Shown: one piece after another, positions 47,116 through 56,087 of the stretch
How positions within the stretch are numbered: position 1 is the first letter of the stretch
How the letters are laid out: each line of letters starts with the position of its first letter
Assembly (NCBI RefSeq): GCF_963677725.1
Contig: NZ_OY782507.1
Location: forward strand, 4,214,501-4,278,500
Source of the DNA: an uncultured Cohaesibacter sp.
GTDB lineage: Bacteria > Pseudomonadota > Alphaproteobacteria > Rhizobiales > Cohaesibacteraceae
DNA length: 64,000 nucleotides
Direction of reading: 5' to 3'
Made by a program: the position numbers and the translations under genes
The notes under the pieces: generated by a model
Databases searched by the model: none
Told to the model about the DNA's origin: nothing
Seen by the model: only the letters and a program-made list of their open reading frames with translations

Positions 47116-47505
47116 ATGTCCAAATTGCCTAAAAATGCTGCCACGTGGTTTTTTATTCCGGCCACCGACTTTGCCAAATCCGTCAAGTTTTTCGAGGACT
47201 TGCTAGAGATTTCGCTGATCGAAGAGACGGAAGGCGAAGGTGAACAGGCACTGACCTATGCGATGTTTCCCAAACAGGGGAAGGATGGCATGACAGGGGC
47301 TGTCGCTCCTGCTGTCATTACACAACCAGCCAATGGTGGTGTTTTTCTCTATTTGCATTGTGCCGACATTGATGGCGCCCTGTCACGGGTAGACCGGCTT
47401 GGAGGATCAATCCTTTCACCAAAGCGGCCTTTGCCGGGGGAAATGGGGTTGGTTGCAACCGTTGCTGACCTTGATGGCACACCGATTGGCCTGCATCAGC
47501 CATGA
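47116..47505 (+). CDS. VOC-family (glyoxalase/bleomycin-resistance-like) protein
   Basis: A 129-aa protein: TWFFIPATDFAKSVKFFEDL (first beta-alpha unit), LYLHCADIDGALSRVDRLGG and GLVATVADLDGTPIGLHQP (second unit). It fits the PhnB/YaeR-like VOC superfamily; metal ligands are not clear and substrate is unknown. The WYL regulator gene follows 57 bp downstream on the same strand, suggesting a shared operon and perhaps joint regulation. Confidence 0.85.
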   Translation: MSKLPKNAATWFFIPATDFAKSVKFFEDLLEISLIEETEGEGEQALTYAMFPKQGKDGMTGAVAPAVITQPANGGVFLYLHCADIDGALSRVDRLGGSILSPKRPLPGEMGLVATVADLDGTPIGLHQP

Positions 47506-47562
47506 TCTTGTCTGGCGATCTGCGTGGGCTTAGGGTTATCCCCAGACTGAAGGGAGACTGAC

Positions 47563-48276
47563 ATGCGTCGGGCGGATCGTTTGTTTGAAATTGTGCAAGC
47601 TTTGCGCGGGGGGCGATTGCTCACCGCGCAGGCCATTGCCGAGCAGCTGGAAGTCTCCAAGCGGACGATTTATCGCGACCTTGCGCATTTGCAGGCTTGC
47701 GGTGTGCCAATCGAGGGGGAGGCCGGGGTCGGCTATCTGCTTTCAAGCGACTATCACATGCCGCCGCTGACCTTCACGGCGGATGAAATCACCGCTCTGG
47801 TGTTGGGGGCGCGGATGGTCCAGACCTGGGCCAGCGAGGATCTGGCCAAGGGGGCAGCGGAAGCTCTGGTCAAGATTGACGCGGTCATTCCCGCAGGTAT
47901 GCGCAGCCTGATCAATGAAACCCAGCTCTATGCCCTGTCGTTTCGAACGGGTGAACGGGAGCGCGCCTTGCTTGACGAGTTGCGACTGGCAAGCCGGGAC
48001 CGTCACTATCTCGATCTGGATTATCTCAGCCTTGAGGGCAAAAGCTCAACTCGCCGGGTGCGGCCATTGGGGCTTTATTTCTGGGGGCAGGTCTGGACCT
48101 TGCTGGCCTGGTGTGAACTGCGCGAGGGCTTCCGGTCTTTCAGGGTCGATCATATCGAAGCCTTGCGCATGAGCGAAGCACATTTTCCCCATGAAGCTGG
48201 CAAGGAATTGAAGGACTTTATCGCTCTGCGCAAGCAGCAGCCGGAGGCGGATGCAAATTTGCGCGGAGGCCATTGA
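47563..48276 (+). CDS. YafY-type HTH/WYL-domain transcriptional regulator
   Basis: A 237-aa regulator. N-terminal HTH_11 (RRADRLFEIVQALRGGRLLT, then EQLEVSKRTIYRDLAHLQAC), followed by the WYL domain (RHYLDLDYLSLEGKSSTRRV and RPLGLYFWGQVWTLLAWCEL) and a C-terminal WCX-like end. Such regulators sense small ligands through the WYL domain. It follows the VOC gene and is convergent with the FAD monooxygenase gene, with 21 bp between stops. Confidence 0.92.
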   Translation: MRRADRLFEIVQALRGGRLLTAQAIAEQLEVSKRTIYRDLAHLQACGVPIEGEAGVGYLLSSDYHMPPLTFTADEITALVLGARMVQTWASEDLAKGAAEALVKIDAVIPAGMRSLINETQLYALSFRTGERERALLDELRLASRDRHYLDLDYLSLEGKSSTRRVRPLGLYFWGQVWTLLAWCELREGFRSFRVDHIEALRMSEAHFPHEAGKELKDFIALRKQQPEADANLRGGH

Positions 48277-48297
48277 CGGAGCTGGCGGGACACGGCG

Positions 48298-49503
48298 TCA
48301 GGTGTCGAGTTTGACGCTTTCCGGCGTCCAGCGATAGATCCAGTCAAACTGGCTGAGCAAGCGCTGCTTTGGCATCATGCGCATGGTCATGTTGCGCGCT
48401 GTCGCCATCAGGCCATCGAGATGATAGATGTCACCGTTGCGGCGGGCCTTGGCCACAACCTTGCAAACGCGTGCCTTGCGCGCCTTTTCATAGGCTTTGA
48501 GGCGGACATCCATGGGACCGTCTAGCTCGTCGATGGCGCGCGCCAGGATGGCCGCATCTTCAAGGGCCATGGCGGCACCCTGTGCCATGAAGGGCAACAT
48601 AGCATGGGCGGCGTCGCCGATCAGGGCCACCTTGCCCTTGGTCCATGATTGATCAGGATTTTGGCCGCAAAGCGCCCATTTGAGCCAGTCTTCACGCTCG
48701 GCCAAAAGATCGCGGATTTCCCGTGGCCAGCGGGCAAAGCGCTGATTGAGCCAGCGGGAATCGCCGGGCACATTCCAGCCCTCTTCCTTCCAGTCATCCT
48801 TGACGATGGCGACGATATTCATCATGTGGCCGCCAACAATCGGATAATGGACCAGATGGGCATTGGGCGCGAGCCAGAGACCAACATTGGAACAATCGAT
48901 GTTGGGCGGAGCCATCTGGATGGGCAGGGTGGTGCGCCATGCGGTCTTGCCGCTATAGGACGCCGTGCCAGAACCGACATAATCACTGCGGATGCGTGAC
49001 CAGACGCCATCTGCGCCAATCAGGGCAGATCCACGAAAGAAGCGCTGTTCGCCATTGGCAAGTTTGCAGCGCAGCTCGACATAGTCTTCGGTTTCGCTGA
49101 CTTCGCGCATTTCGCAGCCATCGAGGATTTCGATCAGGTCCATCTGGCTGGCGCGATGATAGAGCGTTGTTTGAAGATCGGCCCGGTGCACAACCATGTA
49201 AGGGGCGCCATAGCGATTGGAAATCTCGCGGGTCGAGATCTCGGTCAGTTGATTGCCCGAAGTGCCTGACTGGATGCGGATAAGGTCCGGGGTAACAGCC
49301 TGCTCGGCAAGCATCGGCCAGACACCCCAGCTTTCAAGCAAGCCTGAGGCGTTGGGAGACATTTGCAGGCCTGCGCCAACTTCATTGGGAAGGGTGCTGC
49401 GCTCCAGCAACAAGGTCGGGATGTTTTTGTGGGCCAGGGCAATGGCTGTGGCAAGACCACCCGGGCCGGCTCCTACAACGATGACTGGCAAGCGCTCGCT
49501 CAT
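48298..49503 (-). CDS. FAD-dependent monooxygenase (salicylate/3-hydroxybenzoate-hydroxylase-like)
   Basis: A 401-aa group A flavoprotein hydroxylase: FAD-binding VVGAGPGGLATAIALAH (about 8-24), second NAD(P)H/FAD motif ALIGADGVWSRIR, and the GDAAHAMLPFMAQGAAMALE ribityl-binding segment. It resembles salicylate 1-hydroxylase and 3-hydroxybenzoate 6-hydroxylase, but no neighbouring aromatic pathway gene is present. ATG 49503 has GAGGAAAGA upstream; the frame is open to 49530. Confidence 0.88.
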   Translation of the reverse strand: MSERLPVIVVGAGPGGLATAIALAHKNIPTLLLERSTLPNEVGAGLQMSPNASGLLESWGVWPMLAEQAVTPDLIRIQSGTSGNQLTEISTREISNRYGAPYMVVHRADLQTTLYHRASQMDLIEILDGCEMREVSETEDYVELRCKLANGEQRFFRGSALIGADGVWSRIRSDYVGSGTASYSGKTAWRTTLPIQMAPPNIDCSNVGLWLAPNAHLVHYPIVGGHMMNIVAIVKDDWKEEGWNVPGDSRWLNQRFARWPREIRDLLAEREDWLKWALCGQNPDQSWTKGKVALIGDAAHAMLPFMAQGAAMALEDAAILARAIDELDGPMDVRLKAYEKARKARVCKVVAKARRNGDIYHLDGLMATARNMTMRMMPKQRLLSQFDWIYRWTPESVKLDT

Positions 49504-49745
49504 GGTCTTCTTTCCTCGCTGTCGATCCACAGGATGGTGCTGCGACGCGCTGTCATTGGCGCGGGTCTGTCTTCTGAGGATGACATCATCTTTTGAGGCG
49601 CATGGTAAGGCCAGAATGGTCCATGCAAATTGATCGAAGGCAAAAGGCTGCTGCCCGTCCTCTATATTCTTCTGGCTCTATTTTTTGGCACGGTGGCTCA
49701 TTCTTCCGGACGCTTTTGCAAACATGGTGGCCCGGAGAGAAGGGG

Positions 49746-49979
49746 CTATTTGTGCAAGCAGCCATCCGGCACGGTCTTTTCCGGTGCCAGTTTGGCGTTG
49801 TATTTGTATAGGGTCGAGCAATAAGGGCAGACAATTTCATCCGCTTCGCCCATATCGAGATAGACATGGGGGTGATCTTGTGGCGGGGTCGCGCCCATAC
49901 ACTGGAATTCGCGTACACCGATTTCGATGCTGGATACGCCTTCGTCATTCTTGAAATGGGGAATAGTATGACCGGCCAT
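49746..49979 (-). CDS. zf-CHCC zinc-finger protein (NDUFS6-like)
   Basis: A 77-aa protein, MAGHTIPHFKNDEGVSSIEI, with a Cys27, His36/His38, Cys51, Cys54 pattern (FQCMGATPPQDHPHVY; then VCPYCSTLYKY). This is the zf-CHCC domain also found in the mitochondrial complex I accessory subunit NDUFS6; the alphaproteobacterial single-domain proteins are probable complex I accessory or assembly proteins. ATG 49979 is the family start; the frame is open to 50036. Confidence 0.85.
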   Translation of the reverse strand: MAGHTIPHFKNDEGVSSIEIGVREFQCMGATPPQDHPHVYLDMGEADEIVCPYCSTLYKYNAKLAPEKTVPDGCLHK

Positions 49980-50220
49980 TGCGTTGCCTCTCTTCTTACC
50001 ACTGAGTGGCAGGACCATAGCGCTCCTTGGCGACAAATCCTAGTGTTGCTTCTGTCATCCTTCGGACTATCCCTGATTCCCTTGATCATGATAAGGGGGA
50101 GGCGAGGGAGCGAAGCTACGGGTCCTTTGGGTGGTTGCTCTTTCGCCTCAACCTGCTAAGAACGGGTCATGCGCCAATTGCGTTACTCCTTGATATCAAC
50201 AGAATGAATGCAAGCCTACC

Positions 50221-50970
50221 ATGCCAGAGTTCAAGTCAGACGGATATACACTTTCCTATCTTGATGAAGGGGCCGGAGAACCGGTTCTGCTCATCCACGG
50301 CTTCGGGTCGAACAAGATGGTCAACTGGGTCAATCCCGGTTGGGTCAAGGCCCTGACAGAGGCCGGATATCGCGTCATCGCGATTGACAATCGCGGCCAT
50401 GGAGAGAGCGAAAAGCTCTATGATCCAGAGCTTTATACCTCGCCGATCATGGCAGAGGATGCAAAAGCTTTGCTGGATCATCTCGAACTGGAAAGCGCCT
50501 ATGTCATTGGCTATTCGATGGGCGCGCGGATTTCGGCCTTTTTGAGCCTTAAATATCCCGAGCGGGTGCGCAAGGTGGTGTTTGGTGGTCTTGGTGGTGC
50601 CATGATTCATGGCACTGGCGATCCCGCTCCGATCATCAAGGCCTTGCGCGAGGAACCCGGCGTGCCGATCAAGCATGTGGTTGGCAAGGCGTTTCGCGAT
50701 TTTGCCGAACAAACCGGTAGCGACCGGTTGGCGCTGGCGGCCTGCATGGCCTCGGCTCGGCAGAAAATCGCGGTTGAGGAGCTGTCTGGCTTGTCTGTGC
50801 CAGCGCTGGTTGCGGTCGGTACAAGAGACGTGATTGCTGGTTCGGCGCAGGAGCTTGCCGACATTTTGCCTGACGCGCGGGCGGTCGATATTCCCGGCCG
50901 TGACCATATGGTGGCGGTCGGGGACAAGGTATTCAAGCAGGCCGCTCTCAGTTTCTTTGCCGAGGATTGA
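50221..50970 (+). CDS. Alpha/beta-fold hydrolase
   Basis: A 249-aa hydrolase: oxyanion HGFGSNKM, IAIDNRGHGESEK, nucleophile Ser99 in VIGYSMGARIS, an Asp in VGTRDVIAG and the His in GRDHMVAVGD complete the triad. The N-terminal TLSYLDEGAGEPVLLIHG is usual for esterase/haloperoxidase-like members. The substrate is unknown. It is convergent with the enoyl-CoA hydratase gene, and the two stops flank a shared inverted repeat. Confidence 0.9.
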   Translation: MPEFKSDGYTLSYLDEGAGEPVLLIHGFGSNKMVNWVNPGWVKALTEAGYRVIAIDNRGHGESEKLYDPELYTSPIMAEDAKALLDHLELESAYVIGYSMGARISAFLSLKYPERVRKVVFGGLGGAMIHGTGDPAPIIKALREEPGVPIKHVVGKAFRDFAEQTGSDRLALAACMASARQKIAVEELSGLSVPALVAVGTRDVIAGSAQELADILPDARAVDIPGRDHMVAVGDKVFKQAALSFFAED

Positions 50971-50985
50971 TCCTCAACGACGTAT

Positions 50986-51020
50986 CAAGTGACCGGCCTG
51001 CCTGATGAGCCGGTTACTTG
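50986..51020. repeat. Inverted repeat between convergent genes
   Basis: CAAGTGACCGGC (50986-50997) with GCCGGTTACTTG (51009-51020), one wobble pair. The right arm includes the stop codon of the enoyl-CoA hydratase gene. It may end both transcripts, though no U-tract follows. Confidence 0.6.
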
Positions 51021-51814
51021 CCGACAAAGACGGGTTTGCGCTTTTCAGCAAAGGCCCGCAAGCCTTCAGCATAATCCTCGCTGTCAAGGCAGGCGGTTGC
51101 CATGGCACGCAAGGCTTCCATCGAGAGATGGTCGAGCTGACCAAAGGCTGCATTGATGGCGGCCTTGTGATACTGGGCGCTCAAAGGGGCGAGGCGGGCG
51201 ATATTGATGCAATATTTCTCGCTTTTTTCTGCAAATTCCTCATCCGAATAGATTTCATTGAGCAATCCCATGGCATCGGCTTGAGCAGCGTCGAGCACCT
51301 TGGCGGTGAGATAAAGCTCCTTGGCTTTGGCTGGGCCGACAATGTTGACGATGTCCGCAATTGCCTTGGCGGGATAGCCAACGCCAAGACGGCCCGCGGG
51401 AATGCCGAATTTGCCGCTTTCGTTGGACAGGCGTAAATCACAGGCCGCTGCAAGCCCAAGGCCTGCACCCATGCAAAAACCCTTGATCAGCGCGATGGTC
51501 GGCTTTTTGGCATTGCGCACAGAACCGTAACAGTCGGCGGTGATGTCGTCATAGCGGGTGGCGGAAGCTGTATCCTTGCGCACCACGTCGAATTCGGTGA
51601 CGTCAGCACCGGAAATGAAGGCCACATCCCCAGCCCCGATGATCACAATCACATGTATCTCGGCATCGTCGTCCAACGCCTTGACCGCATCGGGAATGGC
51701 CTGCCACATGTCCAGCGACATGGCGTTGCGTTTGGCCTCGTTGTTGATGACGATACGTCCGACGGGGCCGGAGCGCTCAAGTAGGATCTTGTCGTGAATT
51801 GTGATGTCGCTCAT
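51014..51814 (-). CDS. Enoyl-CoA hydratase/isomerase family protein
   Basis: A 266-aa crotonase-fold protein: GRIVINNEAKRNAMSLDMWQ, the oxyanion-hole segments VAFISGADVTEFD and KGFCMGAGLGLAAACDLRLS, then GRLGVGYPAKAIADIVNIVG. The second catalytic Glu of true hydratases (after PEV..G) is not obvious, so the reaction is uncertain. ATG 51814 (MSDITIHDKILL) has no clear Shine-Dalgarno; the frame is open to 51910 with a cysteine-containing N-terminus that looks non-native. Confidence 0.88.
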   Translation of the reverse strand: MSDITIHDKILLERSGPVGRIVINNEAKRNAMSLDMWQAIPDAVKALDDDAEIHVIVIIGAGDVAFISGADVTEFDVVRKDTASATRYDDITADCYGSVRNAKKPTIALIKGFCMGAGLGLAAACDLRLSNESGKFGIPAGRLGVGYPAKAIADIVNIVGPAKAKELYLTAKVLDAAQADAMGLLNEIYSDEEFAEKSEKYCINIARLAPLSAQYHKAAINAAFGQLDHLSMEALRAMATACLDSEDYAEGLRAFAEKRKPVFVGK

Positions 51815-51974
51815 GAATATGGTATCTTTGCTGAAAAGGAGTTGGCGGGCATCCCACAAGAGCGCGGTCAAAGTCGGGCCGCAGGACTTGCAGGTCATCT
51901 CATTGTTCATTATGTCTAGCGACTATGTAAAGTGTTTGAAAGTCTTCCATAGGCTTAGAAGAGGCTCATGAAGC

Positions 51975-52799
51975 ATGGCTGAAGCAACGTTGAAGCGAAG
52001 TGAAGACCGCCTGGAAGTGGTCGATCCTGTCTGGCACCGTGTGAGAGCCGAGGCTGAAGACCTGGTGCGGGCCGAGCCTGTGCTGAGTAGTTTCATTTAT
52101 TCGACCATTCTCAGCCATCGAAAACTGGAAAATGCGGTCATTCACCGGCTGGTGGATCGCCTGCATAGTCCGGCCATGGATTCGGAAGTGATCCGACAGG
52201 CCTATCGCGAGGCCTATGCCTCTGATCCGTCGATCAGCGAAGCGATGCGAGCCGACATCGTGGCGGTGGCGGATCGCGATCCTGCATGCGACCGGTTCAT
52301 CGATCCTCTGCTCTATTTCAAGGGCTTTCAGGCCATTCAGACCCACCGTCTCGCTCATTGGCTCTGGTCCAGTGGACGTGAGGACTTTGCCCTCTATCTG
52401 CAGAGTGTTGCCTCTGCAATGTTTCAGGTGGATATTCACCCGCGGGTCCGCTTCGGCAAGGGGATCTTTTTCGATCATGCCTCCGGGGTTGTGGTTGGCG
52501 GCACTGCTGTCATTGAGGACGATGTGTCCATATTGCAGGGCGTTACCCTTGGGGGGACTGGCAAGGAAGATGGTGATCGTCACCCGAAAATCCGTCATGG
52601 CGTGCTGATCGGGGCAGGGGCCAAGGTGCTCGGCAACATCGAAGTTGGCCATTGTTCACGGATTGCAGCCGGTTCGGTGGTGCTCAAGGATGTGCCAGCC
52701 AATACCACCGTTGCCGGTGTTCCTGCTCGTGTGGTTGGTCAGGCCGGATGCGCAGAGCCATCGCGCAGCATGAACCAGTTGCTCAAAGATGCCCCATAA
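51975..52799 (+). CDS. cysE: Serine O-acetyltransferase
   Basis: A 274-aa enzyme, first step of cysteine synthesis. The helical N-terminal domain (DPVWHRVRAEAEDLVRAEPV; KGFQAIQTHRLAHWLW) is followed by a left-handed beta-helix of hexapeptide repeats with the catalytic His in FFDHASGVVVGGTAVI, VSILQGVTLGGTGK and RHPKIRHGVLIGAGAKVLG. The C-terminal tail is the usual cysteine synthase-contact region. ATG 51975 follows GAGG at a slightly long spacing. Confidence 0.97.
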   Translation: MAEATLKRSEDRLEVVDPVWHRVRAEAEDLVRAEPVLSSFIYSTILSHRKLENAVIHRLVDRLHSPAMDSEVIRQAYREAYASDPSISEAMRADIVAVADRDPACDRFIDPLLYFKGFQAIQTHRLAHWLWSSGREDFALYLQSVASAMFQVDIHPRVRFGKGIFFDHASGVVVGGTAVIEDDVSILQGVTLGGTGKEDGDRHPKIRHGVLIGAGAKVLGNIEVGHCSRIAAGSVVLKDVPANTTVAGVPARVVGQAGCAEPSRSMNQLLKDAP

Positions 52800-53011
52800 T
52801 CCATAGTTGATCTTGTCTCTGCTGCGGCCATTGGGTGCAATGGGGGCGAAAAGGCAAGATTGATGTGGAAAGCGGCTTTACTCTGTCCGGACGCTGTGCG
52901 AGATCAGCGGTCAACCAAAATCACTCTTCGGGTCTTCCCTTCCTCCGGTTGGGTCCCCTTGACTATGGACATGGCCTTGCCCGGCGGGGCCAACAATTGC
53001 AGGAGGCAAAT

Positions 53012-53227
53012 TTGGATAAGACCGAATTGGCAAAAGTTCAGAACTTCATGCGTAAGACCTTGCAGTCTCCCAAACTCGAGGTTCGGGTGCGACCGCGCAA
53101 AGAAGATTCTGCTGAAGTTTATGTAGAAGACGAGTTTGTCGGTGTCCTCTTCCGCGATGAAGAAGATGGCGATTTGTCCTACAATTTCTCGATGGCTATT
53201 TTGGAATTTGATCTCGAAGAAAACTAA
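53012..53227 (+). CDS. DUF3126 family protein (TTG start)
   Basis: A 71-aa soluble protein: LDKTELAKVQNFMRKTLQSP, LEVRVRPRKEDSAEVYVEDE, then FVGVLFRDEEDGDLSYNFSM, which I recognise as the alphaproteobacterial DUF3126. The frame is open to 52835, but a perfect AGGAGG at 53001-53006 sits five bases before TTG 53012, which gives the family length; a TTG start is therefore strongly indicated. Function unknown. A terminator follows. It lies 212 bp after cysE and has its own ribosome-binding site. Confidence 0.85.
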   Translation: MDKTELAKVQNFMRKTLQSPKLEVRVRPRKEDSAEVYVEDEFVGVLFRDEEDGDLSYNFSMAILEFDLEEN

Positions 53228-53264
53228 GAAAGCCAACAAGACAATTTGGCTTCACGTCGATGCA

Positions 53265-53300
53265 AGGCCGCTTGAGACTGTCTCAGGCGGCTTTTCTTTT
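53265..53300 (+). terminator. Terminator after the DUF3126 gene
   Basis: GCCGCTTGAGAC followed almost directly by GTCTCAGGCGGC (one wobble), then TTTTCTTTT; the stem tip must open to form a loop. Confidence 0.85.
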
Positions 53301-53338
53301 GCCTCTCTTTTGGATGCAGAGGCAGATGCTATGGTAGA

Positions 53339-54040
53339 TCATTTTTGGATGAAGGACGTGACCCGTTCCTTGATCTTAGCGTCCAGCGTGCGCCACTCGG
53401 CAAGCAGGGAGCGGCGGAAGCGATAGGACAGCTGGGTCGTTTCGTTGAGCTTGATGTCACGCAGGCAAAAGGCGGGGCTTTTCTTGACGGGTGTCACACA
53501 GCGGGCTGCGAAGGGCGTGTGGTGATCGGGTTTGAAATAAACGGTTTCCCCGGCGAAGCTTGAGTCCGGTGCCATGGCAAAGCCGATCAAATCTCCTTCT
53601 GCCTTGATGGGCTCGCCAACAAAATATTGGCTATAGACCGCATAGAGGCGGTCCGAGCTAGACAGCACTTCATCCTGTAGGCTGAGCGATACAAAAATCA
53701 GCTTTGACTTTTCCGTTACATCGAGAAAGTCCACTTGTTTTTCGAGGCTGAAGCCTTCCAGGCTAGGCCACAACATGATCAGATCAAGCTTGTTCACCCG
53801 CTGGCCGTTGCTTTGTTCGGGATGGCGGATGGTATTTTCCGGGACATAGAAATGGGTTGATCCCAATTCGAAGGCCAGCAAGCGATCATTGGTGCTGTAG
53901 GGGGAATTGACCAGAGCCGGGCCGGAATATTGAAAGACCCGGCTGATGACAAACAGAATGGTGATACCGATCAGCCCAAATACCAGAAGGAAGAATATCC
54001 AGCGTTGAGGGGAGCCATGCTCTTCCAGGGGCTGTATCAT
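53339..54040 (-). CDS. 233-aa conserved hypothetical protein with N-terminal membrane anchor
   Basis: One hydrophobic helix at about residues 13-35 (IFFLLVFGLIGITILFVISR) after a short polar N-terminus, then a soluble, probably periplasmic part with NDRLLAFELGSTHFYVPENT, LIGFAMAPDSSFAGETVYFK and a cysteine pair (AARCVTPVKKSPAFCLRDIK) that could form a disulphide. I cannot name a family. Divergent from the next small membrane-protein gene. Confidence 0.7.
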   Translation of the reverse strand: MIQPLEEHGSPQRWIFFLLVFGLIGITILFVISRVFQYSGPALVNSPYSTNDRLLAFELGSTHFYVPENTIRHPEQSNGQRVNKLDLIMLWPSLEGFSLEKQVDFLDVTEKSKLIFVSLSLQDEVLSSSDRLYAVYSQYFVGEPIKAEGDLIGFAMAPDSSFAGETVYFKPDHHTPFAARCVTPVKKSPAFCLRDIKLNETTQLSYRFRRSLLAEWRTLDAKIKERVTSFIQK

Positions 54041-54359
54041 TTGCTAAGGTTGCCTTTGGTTTCTCTGATCAGCGTTGCGTGGGTGAATCACTCTGCACCG
54101 ATTTGGCGAGCATACCTATTCCCATTCCGGCCATCAATCAGTCTGTGCATATACGCTTATCCTTTGAAAGGTGCGCTCCGGCACGGCCTTTGCACCTTTT
54201 ACCCAAAGACTGATCGGTTGTCCCAACATGAAACGGGATGATGCGATTGGAAGGGTTACGGGCGGTCTTTCGCCCTTTGTTGCCTGCAACTGTTTCAAAA
54301 AGGGCCTCTTGAATGCGGATCGGTTGGCATTCCCTAATGGCTCTGTGAGGATTTGGGTC
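54041..54359. other. Intergenic region between divergent genes
   Basis: 319 bp with promoters for the two flanking divergent genes. A plus-strand frame runs through it from 54171 into the next gene, but its residues look non-coding. No repeat or clear operator seen. Confidence 0.4.
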
Positions 54360-54701
54360 ATGAATTTGGTCGGTGGACTGGAAGTGTTTGCGTTGGTCTA
54401 TGTGACATGTGTGGGCTTTGTCTGTGCGGGGATTCTCTCCACGCTCTATCAAATGATTGCCCATCGTCCGGCGGGCTTTCGTGTCTCAGCACATAGTTTC
54501 CCCGGTGTGTTGTCGTCGGTGATGATGTGCACCTTTGCCGGGCCTTTCATCATTATGCGCAACGCCTTGCGGGGGCGTCGGCTTGAGAATCGCCCGATTG
54601 GCTGGCTCTTTGGTTCGTCCGCCATTGCGGGCGTGTGGAGTGCCTGTTCCGGTGTTTTGCTGATGAATACATTTCTGGGGGCCGCTTCGGTCGTCAGCTA
54701 A
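54360..54701 (+). CDS. 113-aa membrane protein (possibly DUF6949)
   Basis: Begins MNLVGGLEVFALVYVTCVGF with about three hydrophobic segments (ALVYVTCVGFVCAGILSTLY; SSVMMCTFAGPFIIMRNALR; AIAGVWSACSGVLLMNTFLG). The frame is open to 54171; ATG 54360 with GAGG nine bases upstream gives a well-formed membrane protein. It resembles small Rhizobiales proteins that I believe are called DUF6949. It lies 130 bp before the gamma carbonic anhydrase gene on the same strand. Confidence 0.65.
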   Translation: MNLVGGLEVFALVYVTCVGFVCAGILSTLYQMIAHRPAGFRVSAHSFPGVLSSVMMCTFAGPFIIMRNALRGRRLENRPIGWLFGSSAIAGVWSACSGVLLMNTFLGAASVVS

Positions 54702-54831
54702 AGGCTGATGATGGGTCGTCCTTTGCCGGGATATCTATCTATTTGTCCAAAGAGCACGGTTTCGACGATGCGCACGAGGTTGTATCCTGATCGCCAATGA
54801 CGACAAGTTCCAGAAATGAAAGGCAACGATC

Positions 54832-55359
54832 GTGGCACTGTATCAATTGGGAGAATTTCAGCCGGAGCTGCCCGAAGAGGGCGCTTATTGGGTGGCACCG
54901 TCGGCCGATTTGATCGGCAAGGTCATCATGAAGCGCGATGCGAGCGTCTGGTTCGGGGCGATGTTGCGCGGCGACAACGAACCCCTGATCATCGGCGAGC
55001 GCAGCAATGTTCAGGAAAATTGCACTTTGCACACAGATCCCGGATGTCCGGTCGAGATCGGCGCTGACTGCACGATTGGCCACAATGTGATTCTGCATGG
55101 CTGCACAATTGGCGACAACAGTCTGATCGGCATGGGGTCAACCATCCTCAATCGCGTCAAGATCGGCAAAAATTGTCTGATCGGGGCCAATTGCCTGATC
55201 ACCGAAGACAAGGTGATCCCGGACAATTCCCTTGTCATGGGGGCGCCGGGCAAGGTGGTGCGGGTGCTGGATGAAGAAGCTGTCGCCTCGCTGACAGCGT
55301 CGGCCGCCCGCTATGTGGCGAACTGGAAGGCTTTCGCGAAGACCTTGAAACCGCTTTGA
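54832..55359 (+). CDS. Gamma carbonic anhydrase-like protein (GTG start)
   Basis: A 175-aa left-handed beta-helix protein. The zinc-binding histidines are His67, His84 and His89 (CTLHTDPG; TIGHNVILHG), as in Cam-type and YrdA/PaaY-like gamma carbonic anhydrases; Arg46 and Asp48 of LRGDNEP are also conserved. Activity as carbonic anhydrase is not assured in this branch. The start is GTG 54832 (M-A-L-Y), with AAGG ten bases upstream; no ATG gives a full-length product. Confidence 0.92.
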   Translation: MALYQLGEFQPELPEEGAYWVAPSADLIGKVIMKRDASVWFGAMLRGDNEPLIIGERSNVQENCTLHTDPGCPVEIGADCTIGHNVILHGCTIGDNSLIGMGSTILNRVKIGKNCLIGANCLITEDKVIPDNSLVMGAPGKVVRVLDEEAVASLTASAARYVANWKAFAKTLKPL

Positions 55360-55373
55360 TAAGGCATCACAGC

Positions 55374-55411
55374 AAAAAAAAGTGGGCCAGCCGTGGGGAC
55401 GACTGGCCCAG
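55374..55411 (-). terminator. Terminator of the transglutaminase-like gene
   Basis: On the minus strand TGGGCCAGTCGT, CCCC loop, ACGGCTGGCCCA, then C and eight T's. It also separates the convergent gamma carbonic anhydrase gene. Confidence 0.87.
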
Positions 55412-55505
55412 AAAACCTGGTCAATTTGGACGGGTATGGGGATTTTGACCAGGCTTCTTAGAGGTGTCCTTCCTTGCTTGAAACAGATGTTTTTCGCAAA
55501 GTTGG

Positions 55506-56087
55506 TTATCTAGGATCGTCAATCGCGATCCACGCTGAAGGCTGAAGAGCTGCCTGACGTTTGATATAGTGGTATGGGGTCTTGTCCCAGGGCAGGATGC
55601 GTGGGTCCTGATTGTCCAGAATGAGATCACCGCGATCGGTGCGCACAGTCAGAACTGCATGACCATCGCCATTGATTTGCTTTACCACTGTGATGAGAAG
55701 AGCGGTTTCCGGCCATCCTGCATTGATCAGCATGCGGCGTTTGAGCAGCGCATAATCTTCGCAGTCTCCGGCACCCGCCGGATAGGTCCACAATTCTTCT
55801 TCTCGATATTGTTCGCTATCGGTTATCGGGCGGACAGTCTGGTTGACGTGCCCATTGATATTGATGAGTTGTGCCCAGTTGGACTGAGTCAGTTTCACCG
55901 CACGATCAACCCGAAATTTCTTGTTACATTCGCTCGGGTTGGAGCGGCAGAAATTGACGTGGCCAATTGGTGCAGAGGTTTTGCCCTTGATGGACATGAA
56001 TGGTGAGTAGCGTGCCGCCTGTACTGGCAGGGTGAGGCTGATGATTGCTACGCTCAGAAATGCAAATCCCCAGATGCTTTTCTTCAT
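55506..56087 (-). CDS. Bacterial transglutaminase-like cysteine protease (BTLCP, DUF920)
   Basis: A 193-aa exported protein with signal peptide (MKKSIWGFAFLSVAIISLTL, cleavage near VQAA, residue 25). Catalytic triad: Cys109 in GAGDCEDYALLKR, His143 in GDGHAVLTVRT and Asp158 in DLILDNQD. BTLCPs are periplasmic cysteine proteases; the well-studied relative LapG cleaves surface adhesins under c-di-GMP control, but this protein is of the shorter Rhizobiales type and no lapD is present. A PilZ c-di-GMP receptor gene lies upstream on the same strand across a 755-bp gap. Confidence 0.9.
   Translation of the reverse strand: MKKSIWGFAFLSVAIISLTLPVQAARYSPFMSIKGKTSAPIGHVNFCRSNPSECNKKFRVDRAVKLTQSNWAQLININGHVNQTVRPITDSEQYREEELWTYPAGAGDCEDYALLKRRMLINAGWPETALLITVVKQINGDGHAVLTVRTDRGDLILDNQDPRILPWDKTPYHYIKRQAALQPSAWIAIDDPR

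Noticed and set aside
49630-49824. 64-codon plus-strand frame starting with a signal-like hydrophobic stretch
   Set aside because: It overlaps the 3' end of the zf-CHCC gene antisense, lacks a Shine-Dalgarno and continues with a non-protein-like sequence.
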